Below, one piece after another: positions 1 through 7,620 of a stretch of 64,000 bases of DNA. The translations under genes and the position numbers were made by a program. The notes under the pieces were generated by a model that had not been told where the DNA came from, did no database searches, and saw only the letters and a program-made list of their open reading frames with translations. Position 1 is the stretch's first letter; each line of letters starts with the position of its first letter. Source of the DNA: Leeia oryzae DSM 17879 (lineage in GTDB: Bacteria > Pseudomonadota > Gammaproteobacteria > Burkholderiales > Leeiaceae); the NCBI RefSeq assembly GCF_000376945.1, contig NZ_AQXU01000013.1, forward strand, positions 53,691 through 117,690, given 5' to 3'.

Positions 1-106
1 TGCCTTCTTGTTCGATGGCATGGGCCAAGGCACGAATGCCTAAACCGCTGGTATTTTCTGAGCGGAAATCTTCATCAATGATAACAACCGGGAAACGAAA
101 CTTCAT
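1..106 (-). CDS. Arg/Lys/Orn decarboxylase, N-terminal fragment
   Basis: The gene starts at the ATG read leftwards from position 106 and runs off the left edge, so only about 35 residues are visible. They begin MKFRFPVVIIDEDFRSEN and continue with a GLGIRALAHAIE stretch. I recognise this as the start of the wing (response-regulator-like) domain of the fold-type I PLP decarboxylases that act on arginine, lysine or ornithine, in the form common in Betaproteobacteria. The catalytic part lies outside the window, so the substrate cannot be told. A weak AAGG ribosome site lies about nine bases upstream of the ATG. The gene is divergent from surE. Confidence 0.72.
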   Translation of the reverse strand, partial: MKFRFPVVIIDEDFRSENTSGLGIRALAHAIEQEG

Positions 107-597
107 TGGCTTTAGCCTTCTATCGCGAACTGCGCTTGTGGATGGAGGGACTTTAAAACGCGCGGATTGTTGCACACTTTAGTAACGTTATAATGATAAA
201 TTGCATATCTGGCAATTTACTGTTGCAGATAGGTCAGTGTTTTGGCATTTTATGCCATTTGACTTTCAAATGACATCAAAATACACGTAAAACCTTGATC
301 AGAGGCCAGAAGAAAACAGGACTCTCTGGTAAACTTGCTGGTTAAAATGCTGCAATGTAATCTGCTGGTTTCCATTTGAACGGGGTCGCGCGCATCAAAT
401 GGTAGACAGCCTTAAAAAGTACATATACAAACGCATATTAACAAGGGAGTCACAAGCGTTACGGATCGTTCATGAGACGAATATACGCGCTTGTGAGGGA
501 AGCAGAATGAATAAGATACGCTAACGGACAATATGTTCCCAAGCGTTGTCATTTATTTTCCTGCCTCCGTCATTCAATAACAGGTAGAGCCTTCTGC
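107..597. other. structured intergenic region, decarboxylase/surE
   Basis: There are 491 bases with no convincing gene. They hold a plus-strand promoter candidate (167-194) and three closely spaced hairpins just after it: an 8-bp stem 197-204/212-219, TGGCAT/ATGCCA at 243-248/252-257, and CATTTGA/TCAAATG at 256-262/266-272, which overlaps the previous one. Further on is a 9-bp stem, 450-458 with 488-496. Only very short ORFs occur. It may be a long surE leader or hide a small RNA, but no hairpin is followed by a clear T-run. Confidence 0.5.
167..194 (+). promoter_or_regulatory. candidate sigma-70 promoter upstream of surE
   Basis: TTGTTG (167-172), a 16-base spacer and a perfect TATAAT (189-194). 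Transcription would begin near 201, inside the first hairpin, giving a leader of almost 400 bases before surE. Confidence 0.45.
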
Positions 598-1344
598 ATG
601 AAATTCCTGATCAGTAACGATGATGGCTACTTTGCGCCGGGTATCGCGCATCTTGCCAGTGCCATGCAGTCGCTTGGTAACGTCCGGGTTGTCGCACCGG
701 AGCGTGACAGAAGTGGTGCCAGCAACTCGTTAACCCTGGACCGCCCTTTGTCATTGCGTCAGGCAAGCAACGGTTTTCAGTATGTGAATGGCACGCCAAC
801 CGATTGTGTCCATCTGGCTGTCACGGGCTTCCCGCAAGATCTGCCAGACCTGGTACTGGCCGGCATCAACCATGGCGCCAATATGGGGGACGATACCCTG
901 TATTCCGGAACGGTCGCAGCGGCAACGGAAGGGTTTTTGCTGGGTATTCCGGCAATGGCGTTTTCGCTGGTGGGCCGGGCGGGGCAGCACTTTGATACGG
1001 CCGCCAAAGTCGCCAGCATACTGGTCGAACAATGGCAGAAAAATCCTTGGTCATCCGTGCGTCTTCTCAATGTCAACATCCCCGATGTCCCCTTTGATGA
1101 ATTGCAGGGTTTTGAGATCACGCGTCTGGGCAAAAGGCACAAGGCAGAATCCGTGATCGAATCCCGCAATCCTCGTGGCGAAGTCATCTACTGGGTAGGG
1201 CCTGCGGGGTCGGAGCAAGATAACGCACCAGGCACTGACTTTTATGCCGTCAGTCAAAAGAAGGTCTCCATTACCCCTCTGCAAATGGATCTGACCGCAA
1301 AATTACAATTAACAGAAATGAGCGATTGGTTACAGCATGGCTAA
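598..1344 (+). CDS. surE: 5'/3'-nucleotidase SurE
   Basis: SurE is a metal-dependent phosphatase that dephosphorylates nucleoside monophosphates (5' and 3') and short polyphosphate; it is linked to stationary-phase survival. At 248 residues it has the normal family length. The metal-binding features are visible: SNDDGY at residues 6-11, the RSGASNSL loop near residue 38, and the [10 protein letters not shown] stretch near residue 90 with the metal-ligand Asn. It is the first gene of surE-pcm-nlpD-rpoS, the order seen in many Gamma- and Betaproteobacteria, and its end overlaps pcm by 8 bases, which suggests coupled translation. Confidence 0.95.
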   Translation: MKFLISNDDGYFAPGIAHLASAMQSLGNVRVVAPERDRSGASNSLTLDRPLSLRQASNGFQYVNGTPTDCVHLAVTGFPQDLPDLVLAGINHGANMGDDTLYSGTVAAATEGFLLGIPAMAFSLVGRAGQHFDTAAKVASILVEQWQKNPWSSVRLLNVNIPDVPFDELQGFEITRLGKRHKAESVIESRNPRGEVIYWVGPAGSEQDNAPGTDFYAVSQKKVSITPLQMDLTAKLQLTEMSDWLQHG

Positions 1345-1996
1345 TAATCTGTCTACGGGGGTAGGGATGACCTCCCAACGGACGCGTTTGCGTATGATTG
1401 AACGCTTGCGTCAGCAAGGCATCAGTGACGAGGTCGTTTTAAGCGTCATGGCTGAACTTCCTCGTCATTCGTTTGTCGATGAAGCATTGATGAGCCGTGC
1501 GTACGATGATGTTTCCTTGCCGCTCGGGTTCGGACAGACCATCTCCCAGCCTTATATTGTGGCGCACATGACCAGCTTGCTGCGTAACGGCAAGAAACTG
1601 GGCAAAGTGCTGGAAATCGGCACGGGCTGCGGATACCAGACGGCCATTCTGGCCAAACTGGCAAAAGAGGTTTATTCGGTAGAGCGAATCGGCCCGTTAC
1701 TAGAGAAAACCCGTCTCAGACTGAGAGAGTTTCGCTTTACCAACATCCGGTTAAAGCATGCAGACGGTCATCTTGGGCTGCCCGAAGCTGCGCCTTTTGA
1801 CGCCATCCTGATGACGGCTGCAGCAAGTCATGTGCCCGAAGAACTATTGGCCCAACTGGCGCCCGGCGGCCGGCTGATCATGCCGATCGGGGCCAATGAG
1901 CAACGCTTGCATTGTATCGACCTCTCTAGCGAAGGGCCGGTGCAAACCGTGCTGGAACCGGTCAAGTTTGTACCGTTGCTGCCTGGCCTGGGTTGA
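1337..1996 (+). CDS. pcm: protein-L-isoaspartate O-methyltransferase
   Basis: Pcm uses S-adenosylmethionine to methylate L-isoaspartyl residues in aged proteins, which lets them revert to aspartate. It has 219 residues, usual for the family. The region around residue 67 ([15 protein letters not shown]) holds the conserved substrate-loop sequence, and [14 protein letters not shown] near residue 93 is the SAM-binding glycine loop. The chosen ATG overlaps the end of surE; an internal ATG 30 bases later (at 1367) is an alternative. It acts in the cytoplasm and belongs to the stationary-phase repair set that precedes rpoS. Confidence 0.95.
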   Translation: MANNLSTGVGMTSQRTRLRMIERLRQQGISDEVVLSVMAELPRHSFVDEALMSRAYDDVSLPLGFGQTISQPYIVAHMTSLLRNGKKLGKVLEIGTGCGYQTAILAKLAKEVYSVERIGPLLEKTRLRLREFRFTNIRLKHADGHLGLPEAAPFDAILMTAAASHVPEELLAQLAPGGRLIMPIGANEQRLHCIDLSSEGPVQTVLEPVKFVPLLPGLG

Positions 1997-2033
1997 TACA
2001 AGAATTTAGCTATTTCAATTTTGGAGTAATACC

Positions 2034-3008
2034 TTGCGATTTTCGCTGTGTAAAGGTTTATTGACCGGTGTTCTGTCCCTTTTGCTGCTGGCAGGTTGTG
2101 CCAGCTCATCTGGCCCAGCCCCTGTAGAGGCCCGGCAAAAGAATGGAGGGGATAACAAGGTAGTAACCGCTTCTGGCACGGCTGCGCCTGTGGTAGACCG
2201 GAAATCGCAAGACAAAGGGGATCCTCGCCCCAAGACGCATACTGTCAAAAAAGGGGAGACGCTCTACAGCATTGCACTTGAGTATGGTTTTGATTACAAA
2301 GATCTGGCTGCTTGGAATGCCATCGACAATATTCACCTGATTAAAGTAGGCCAGGTATTGTCATTGGTTGCGCCGGAAGGGGGCGTGATTACCAAGCCAT
2401 TAGTCGATGCACCCGTGACGACTACCCCCATGGTATTTGATGAGCCGAAAGCTGTCCGGCTACCCTATTCGGAAAAGAATCAGGCGCAACTGCTTGCCGG
2501 TAATCCGGTGCCAGACAAAGCCAAGCCTGCCAGCAACGCAACTGATACAAAGCCTGCGGCGCCAGCCGTTCGCGGCAATGCGCCAGAAACGGCAGCCTCG
2601 GCTTCTACCGGTACTTCTTCTGCCCAGGCCGCAGTTGATGGCCTTGCATGGCAATGGCCCGTTCAGGGCAAGGTGTTAAGCCAGTTTAACCAGACCCCGC
2701 AGGCGAAGGGGATTGATATCAGTGGCAAAAAAGGTTTGCCAATTTTTGCCAGTGAAACCGGCAAAGTCGTGTATGCGGGCAGTAATTTGCGCGGCTACGG
2801 TAAATTTGTCATTGTGAAGCATGCAAACGAATACCTTAGCGTGTATGCCCACAACGACAAGTTACTGGTCAAGGAAGGGCAGCAGGTGACTAAGGGCCAG
2901 AAGATTGCTGAAATGGGAGATTCAGAATCCGATCAGGTCAAGCTGCATTTTGAAATCCGGCGCTATGGTAAACCGGTTGATCCCATTAAATTGCTGCCAG
3001 CCAGATAG
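2034..3008 (+). CDS. nlpD: NlpD-like lipoprotein, LysM plus degenerate LytM
   Basis: NlpD is an outer-membrane lipoprotein that activates cell-wall amidases at division. The start is TTG with a GGAG ribosome site about eight bases upstream. Residues 1-21 form a lipoprotein signal with lipobox LAGC (Cys22). A LysM peptidoglycan-binding domain spans roughly residues 68-113, then an Ala/Pro/Thr-rich linker, then an M23/LytM domain from about 220 to the end. The usual zinc ligands are missing: the first His is absent at KGIDIS, and the HxH motif reads KLHFE. It is therefore probably an activator and not an enzyme, as in E. coli NlpD. It sits directly before rpoS, as in many proteobacteria. Confidence 0.92.
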   Translation: MRFSLCKGLLTGVLSLLLLAGCASSSGPAPVEARQKNGGDNKVVTASGTAAPVVDRKSQDKGDPRPKTHTVKKGETLYSIALEYGFDYKDLAAWNAIDNIHLIKVGQVLSLVAPEGGVITKPLVDAPVTTTPMVFDEPKAVRLPYSEKNQAQLLAGNPVPDKAKPASNATDTKPAAPAVRGNAPETAASASTGTSSAQAAVDGLAWQWPVQGKVLSQFNQTPQAKGIDISGKKGLPIFASETGKVVYAGSNLRGYGKFVIVKHANEYLSVYAHNDKLLVKEGQQVTKGQKIAEMGDSESDQVKLHFEIRRYGKPVDPIKLLPAR

Positions 3009-3112
3009 TAATTTGCCAGATATGATTTTGAGCCCTATATATAATTGGTTTGATATAAATTAAACCTGATAAAAAAAATTAAAAATCCTCTAGCTAATTT
3101 TATTCGGACGCC

Positions 3113-3167
3113 TATAATCAAAAAAACTGCCGCAATATTTGCAGTAAGAACTGACCTTTAAGGTCAG
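3113..3167 (+). promoter_or_regulatory. rpoS-proximal promoter -10 and leader hairpins
   Basis: A perfect TATAAT lies at 3113-3118; no good -35 is visible. Directly after it come a 5-bp stem (3126-3130 with 3141-3145) and a 17-base near-perfect palindrome (3151-3167, 8-bp arms with one central base). Both would be at the 5' end of a short transcript leading into rpoS at 3210. Confidence 0.4.
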
Positions 3168-3209
3168 CAAAAGGCTGTATCAACGACGATACACATGGAG
3201 GAGGGCACC

Positions 3210-4154
3210 ATGTCTAAAGATGATTATCTAGTTGATGAAAGCGTTCTGGAAGATGAGCTGGAAGAAGCAGCAGCTCAAGAGGACGGCGACGCGGTTCATG
3301 CAAGTCAAGCATACAATCTGGAAGCGTTAAGCGATGTTACCCAGATGTATCTCAATGAAATTGGTCAGAACAGCCTGTTAAAACCCCATGAAGAGCTCGC
3401 TTTGGCGCGCCGTGTCGTTCAGGGGGATGATCGTGCTCGTTGTGAAATGATCGAGCGCAACTTGCGCCTGGTCGTTAACATTGCCAAACGTTATGCCAAT
3501 CGGGGCATGAATCTTCTGGATCTGATTGAAGAAGGCAACATCGGGCTGATGCATGCACTGGAGAAATTCGATCCAGAGCGCGGCTTCCGCTTTTCAACAT
3601 ATGCAACATGGTGGGTTCGTCAGAGTGTTGAACGTGCCATCATGAATCAATCCCGTACCATTCGGTTACCCGTTCATGTCATCAAAGAGCTGAACGTGTA
3701 TCTGAGGGCTCAGCGCCATCTGGAAGCTACCACCGGCAGAGATCCGTCATTTGAGGATATTGCCCATTTGCTGGGCAAGTCGTTGCATGATGTGCAGTCC
3801 ATGCTGGCCTTGAATGAACGTGTTACTTCACTGGACGCTCCGCTGGACATTGACCCGCTGTTGACGGTGGGTGAATCCATTGCTGACGATGAGCAGGATT
3901 CTCCGGAAGACTTGTTGCACTCAACCGAGATGCAGGCACTGGTCCAGTCCTGGCTGATGAAACTCAATGAACGGCAGCGTGTCGTGATTGAAAAACGCTA
4001 CGGTTTCAATGACAGTGAAGTGTATACCCTGGAAGAGTTGGCTTCTGAGCTCGGACTGACTCGTGAGCGGGTCCGCCAGATTCAGATCGAAGCAACCACA
4101 ACATTGCGTAAAATGCTAAAACGTAACGGTGTTCATAAAGAAGCGTTGTTTTAG
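3210..4154 (+). CDS. rpoS: RNA polymerase sigma factor RpoS
   Basis: This is the general stress and stationary-phase sigma factor, 314 residues from the chosen start. An in-frame ATG at 3195 would swallow the AGGAGG ribosome site (3199-3204), so the ATG at 3210 is preferred. Region 1.2 is the SDVTQMYLNEIG stretch; region 2 contains NLRLVVNIAKRYANRG, the DLIEEGNIGLMHALEKFDPERGFRFSTYATWWVRQ core and the -10-recognising segment; region 4.2 is the LTRERVRQIQIEA helix-turn-helix near the end. It lies after nlpD and is closed by a strong terminator at 4181-4210. Confidence 0.96.
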   Translation: MSKDDYLVDESVLEDELEEAAAQEDGDAVHASQAYNLEALSDVTQMYLNEIGQNSLLKPHEELALARRVVQGDDRARCEMIERNLRLVVNIAKRYANRGMNLLDLIEEGNIGLMHALEKFDPERGFRFSTYATWWVRQSVERAIMNQSRTIRLPVHVIKELNVYLRAQRHLEATTGRDPSFEDIAHLLGKSLHDVQSMLALNERVTSLDAPLDIDPLLTVGESIADDEQDSPEDLLHSTEMQALVQSWLMKLNERQRVVIEKRYGFNDSEVYTLEELASELGLTRERVRQIQIEATTTLRKMLKRNGVHKEALF

Positions 4155-4180
4155 CGCTTGCTTCATTTATATTTGACATA

Positions 4181-4210
4181 AAAAATGCCAGCATTTTTGC
4201 TGGCATTTTT
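4181..4210 (+). terminator. rho-independent terminator after rpoS
   Basis: A perfect 13-bp stem (4181-4193 with 4198-4210, core ATGCCAGCA/TGCTGGCAT), a TTTT loop and a T-run on the plus strand. The matching A-run on the other side means it may also serve the minus-strand MOSC gene. Confidence 0.9.
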
Positions 4211-4260
4211 TATGGTTGTAACCCGCTGACCTCACAAGGTGTTGTGCCTGACACTTGGGC

Positions 4261-5067
4261 TTAGAACTGCCAATCCAGAATGTCGACTTCATCTCCCACC
4301 TTGATCAGCCCCGGTTTCGTCACTTCCAGATTCTGGCCAAAGCAAATCCCCCAGTCAGGCAGGTTCCGATAACTGGATAACGTCACCAAAGGTTCATTAT
4401 CTGCCGATTTGATACCACTTTGAGGATCAACCGTTGTAAACACGCAGCGTTCGCAAGGTTTGCGAATGGTCAGTTCAACTTCACCAATGCGTATGCTGGC
4501 CCAGAAATCTTCTTCAAAAGCGGGCGCACCGGCAATGACAATATTGGGCCTGAACTGCAGCATGCTGACCGGCTTTTCCAACCGGTTGTTCAGGTCGGTC
4601 AGCGAACTTTCGCCCGCCAGTAATAAAGGATAACCATCCGCAAAGGAAAGGGGTATCCGTTCTTCCCGGAATCGCTGTGTTGCACTGCCAATGTAATACA
4701 GAATGCAATCGATGCCCAGAAACTGCGAGGTCCAGTCATTCGCCTTTTGACTGCCGGTATTTGCCCCGAATGTTTGCCCCCAGACGGTTGCATCCGCTGG
4801 TTGGCTCAGCTCGTCCAGCGTAAGGGACAGTATTGGCATGTCAGGGGCCTGGAGCTGGATATGCTTGTCTATGAACGTCAGCCGGATTGTTACCAGTTGC
4901 GGGTATTCACGCCCGGTAATGAAACGGCCTTCTGGTGTGGCAATCATCCAGTGCCTGTCGAGCGGTAAGCCCATGTGGTCAGAATATGCTTCCGAAAGCG
5001 GAAATGGTGCGCCGGATTTGAGCGGGTAGGTATAGAGTGCCGAGACATGCATGGATGCATCTTTCAT
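4261..5067 (-). CDS. MOSC-domain protein (YcbX-like, no ferredoxin domain)
   Basis: The protein has 268 residues, with a MOSC N-terminal beta-barrel (VSALYTYPLKSG near residue 8, then DRHWMIATPEGRFITGRE) followed by the MOSC domain. The KPCERCVFTTVDP stretch near residue 205 holds the conserved cysteine region that in relatives such as YcbX and mARC binds molybdenum cofactor and reduces N-hydroxylated compounds. Unlike E. coli YcbX (about 370 residues) it has no C-terminal 2Fe-2S domain, so it would need a separate electron donor. An in-frame ATG at 5052 is an alternative start. It is divergent from rarD. The exact substrate cannot be inferred. Confidence 0.82.
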   Translation of the reverse strand: MKDASMHVSALYTYPLKSGAPFPLSEAYSDHMGLPLDRHWMIATPEGRFITGREYPQLVTIRLTFIDKHIQLQAPDMPILSLTLDELSQPADATVWGQTFGANTGSQKANDWTSQFLGIDCILYYIGSATQRFREERIPLSFADGYPLLLAGESSLTDLNNRLEKPVSMLQFRPNIVIAGAPAFEEDFWASIRIGEVELTIRKPCERCVFTTVDPQSGIKSADNEPLVTLSSYRNLPDWGICFGQNLEVTKPGLIKVGDEVDILDWQF

Positions 5068-5269
5068 GACAAAACAGTATGAATTCTAGTTGAAGAGCCA
5101 AAGATTCACCAGTACAGCTTTTCAACTGTATAGCTCTGTTTTATGCAACTGTACCGTGACAGTTTATTGTATCCAACGTAGTCTGATGTCTGCAGATACT
5201 GTAAACGGGGTCATGTTTACCCTGACCTTGCTTGTCTGCAAACCACTCAGTCAATTGTCGAGGTACGTT

Positions 5270-6166
5270 GTGTTGTCTAAAAAAGGTTTGGGATACGGCT
5301 TTATGGCCTACTTTATCTGGGGATTGTTTCCATTGTACTGGAAACCGCTCTCCGCTATTCCCGCTTTTGAGATTCTGGCCCATCGCATGGTTTGGTCTTT
5401 GGTGGTCATTGCCATCCTGCTGACGTACCGCAAAGAATGGTCAGTCTTGCAGGCCTCTTTAAGCAACCGTAAAACCGTACTGACCTTTCTGTGCTCGTCC
5501 ATTTTGCTGGCGACCAACTGGGGCGGGTATATCTGGGCAGTCAACAACGACATGATTCTGGAGTGTAGCCTTGGCTACTTCATGAATCCGCTGGTCAATG
5601 TCATGTTGGGCGCTCTGGTATTAAAAGAGCATTTAAGGTCGGGGCAAAAACTGGCCATCATGATCGCTGCAGCCGGTGTGGTGTGGCTGACCATCCACCT
5701 TGGGCATCTACCCTGGATTGCATTGCTGTTAGCGCTGTCTTTTGGCCTGTATGGGCTGATCCGCAAAACTGCCAGCCTTAACTCGCTGGAAGGGCTTTCG
5801 CTAGAAACCTTATTGCTGGCAGGGCCGGCTTTGCTATGGCTCATCTGGCGTGATACTGCAGGTATCGGCCATTTCGGTCATGTGGTCTGGTGGCAGAACC
5901 TGATGCTGGTCGGTGCCGGCATCGTTACAACTGGCCCGCTATTGCTCTTTGCCGCAGGCGCAAGACGCTTGCCATTAAGCACCATGGGGTTGTTGCAGTA
6001 CATGACGCCCACCATTCAGTTTTTCATGGGGATCTGGCTGTATCACGAGCCGTTTGATCATGCGCGTTTGCTCGGTTTTATCGCCATCTGGTGCGCATTG
6101 GCCCTCTATACGATGGAAGGACTGTGGCAACAGCGGAAAACCATGATGGCAGCCATGCCGCAATAG
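5270..6166 (+). CDS. rarD: RarD-type EamA transporter
   Basis: This inner-membrane protein has ten predicted helices and belongs to the RarD branch of the drug/metabolite transporter superfamily; the best known member is the chloramphenicol-sensitivity protein of E. coli, whose substrate is unclear. The family signatures AYFIWGLFPLYWK and EILAHRMVWS occur right after the start. The reading frame is open upstream to 5090, but the extra residues do not match the family. A GAGG site at 5260-5263 fits GTG at 5270 or TTG at 5273, giving 297-298 residues against 296 in E. coli. Confidence 0.88.
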   Translation: MLSKKGLGYGFMAYFIWGLFPLYWKPLSAIPAFEILAHRMVWSLVVIAILLTYRKEWSVLQASLSNRKTVLTFLCSSILLATNWGGYIWAVNNDMILECSLGYFMNPLVNVMLGALVLKEHLRSGQKLAIMIAAAGVVWLTIHLGHLPWIALLLALSFGLYGLIRKTASLNSLEGLSLETLLLAGPALLWLIWRDTAGIGHFGHVVWWQNLMLVGAGIVTTGPLLLFAAGARRLPLSTMGLLQYMTPTIQFFMGIWLYHEPFDHARLLGFIAIWCALALYTMEGLWQQRKTMMAAMPQ

Positions 6167-6169
6167 AAA

Positions 6170-6211
6170 ACGACAAAGTGGCCAGATGATAAAATCTGGC
6201 TGCATTGTCGT
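6170..6211. terminator. hairpin between convergent genes
   Basis: An inner 7-bp stem GCCAGAT/ATCTGGC (6181-6187 with 6194-6200) lies inside an outer stem ACGACAA/TTGTCGT (6170-6176 with 6205-6211). It lies between the ends of rarD and the DUF3422 gene, so it probably ends both transcripts, though neither side has a long T-run. Confidence 0.55.
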
Positions 6212-6223
6212 AGTCAGTCCTGA

Positions 6224-7528
6224 TTATTGGTGCGACGAAAGTTTCTTTTTGAAACGGTGCATGCCAAACGCCACCAGACCGGCAACCACAGGGATGCTGA
6301 TGCCTGTGACCAGTTCATAGTCCACCGCCAGTCCGGCCGCATGTAGTCCCTTGCTGGCATAGCCTACCAGGCCAACAATGTAATAAGTCAGCACGGCAAC
6401 AGAAAGCCCTTCTACCGTTTCTTGCAAGCGTAGTTGAAGTGCAGCACGCCGGTTCATGGATTCCAGCAGCCCATGGCGCTGGGTTTCACTGGCAATGTCG
6501 ACCCGGGTTCTCAGCAGGGCAGTCGTTCGCTGCAAGCGCAAGGATAACTGTTCTTGCCGCAGACTCACCGCATTTGACGTATGTATTGCGGGGGCCAGGC
6601 GTCGCTCCACAAACTCTCTGAACGGTTGAAGGCCTTGAAGGCGAGACTCTCGCAACTCTTCAATCCTGCGTTCGATCAATGCATAGTAAGCCCGGGTGGC
6701 CCCAAAACGGTAGCTGCTGGTGGCAATGCTGTTTTCGAGTGCACCAGCCAGCTGTGTCATGCTGTTGAGCAGGTTCTTGTCTTCTTCAGACTCGGTCCGG
6801 ATTGCCGTGGTCAGCTTGCTGAGCTGGGTTTCCATTTGTGCTAGTTGCGGCAGTAGCTGTTTGGCTACTGGTAAAGAAAGCAGAGCCAGCAGCCGGTAAG
6901 TTTCAATTTCCAGCAAACGCTGCAACATGCGACCGCTTTGACGCTGCCCCATCAATCCGTCCAGTAGCAGTATGCGTGAGGCGCCAGAGGGCAGGTACGG
7001 ATCTGCATGCAAACGCAAATCGGTCAGCCCGACGCCTTTGCCATCACCGAGTTCGGAACCGATCAGATCATTGCCGGCAAAGTACGCATTGGCCAATTCT
7101 CCAAGATCCAGCCGGGTCGCCGGTTTGGGCAATACCGCGGTATGGATGGCTGCCAATACTTGTCCCGGCAGGTTGCTTAACCAGTTTTCTGGCAGCAAGG
7201 TGAGCGGACTTTCAGAAAAAATGGTATCTGTCTTGTCCCAGCACCGGATGAACGTATATCGTACAAACTCCGTATGCACATCCCAGCGAACAGTGAGCGG
7301 AGTGCTTGAAATGGTGTGATGCGATGCATTGTCCTGGGGAGGGGCAGTGCCCAGCATGCGGCTGAGAGTCGATAGCGCCTCCCTGTGTTGCTCTACCCCC
7401 TCACTGGTCATGACCAGCGAGGTTACTTGCGAATAGAGGGGGGCAATAAAGAAGGGTCTTGCATGCGCTTCATCATTCAGAGACCGTCTTAAAGGATGCT
7501 CGTTCATGGGTTTGATGGGGGAGGTCAT
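6224..7528 (-). CDS. DUF3422 family membrane protein
   Basis: The protein has about 434 residues and belongs to DUF3422, a proteobacterial family of unknown function. The diagnostic start EHPLRRSLNDEAHARPF is present, and the rest is a mostly alpha-helical cytoplasmic region with probable coiled coil (around residues 230-370). Two hydrophobic helices close the C-terminus (VLTYYIVGLVGYASK and ISIPVVAGLVAFGMH), followed by a Lys-rich tail. The frame is open upstream to a GTG at 7585 with a badly spaced GGAGG; the ATG at 7528, or one at 7507, fits the family start better. It is convergent with rarD. Confidence 0.85.
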   Translation of the reverse strand: MTSPIKPMNEHPLRRSLNDEAHARPFFIAPLYSQVTSLVMTSEGVEQHREALSTLSRMLGTAPPQDNASHHTISSTPLTVRWDVHTEFVRYTFIRCWDKTDTIFSESPLTLLPENWLSNLPGQVLAAIHTAVLPKPATRLDLGELANAYFAGNDLIGSELGDGKGVGLTDLRLHADPYLPSGASRILLLDGLMGQRQSGRMLQRLLEIETYRLLALLSLPVAKQLLPQLAQMETQLSKLTTAIRTESEEDKNLLNSMTQLAGALENSIATSSYRFGATRAYYALIERRIEELRESRLQGLQPFREFVERRLAPAIHTSNAVSLRQEQLSLRLQRTTALLRTRVDIASETQRHGLLESMNRRAALQLRLQETVEGLSVAVLTYYIVGLVGYASKGLHAAGLAVDYELVTGISIPVVAGLVAFGMHRFKKKLSSHQ

Positions 7529-7620
7529 GGCCTTGGACAGTGATGGACTAAGTAAAATTACGTAGGAGTGTAACTGAAGGCACACAGGCCTCCAAGGAGA
7601 ATTTCCCGATCTGCCGATGA

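Noticed and set aside
777..1187. A 136-codon minus-strand frame inside surE
   Set aside because: Composition is that of a shadow frame; SurE motifs on the other strand are intact.
3195..3209. An earlier ATG for rpoS at 3195
   Set aside because: It would place the AGGAGG ribosome site inside the gene; the ATG at 3210 is ideally spaced and gives the usual N-terminus.
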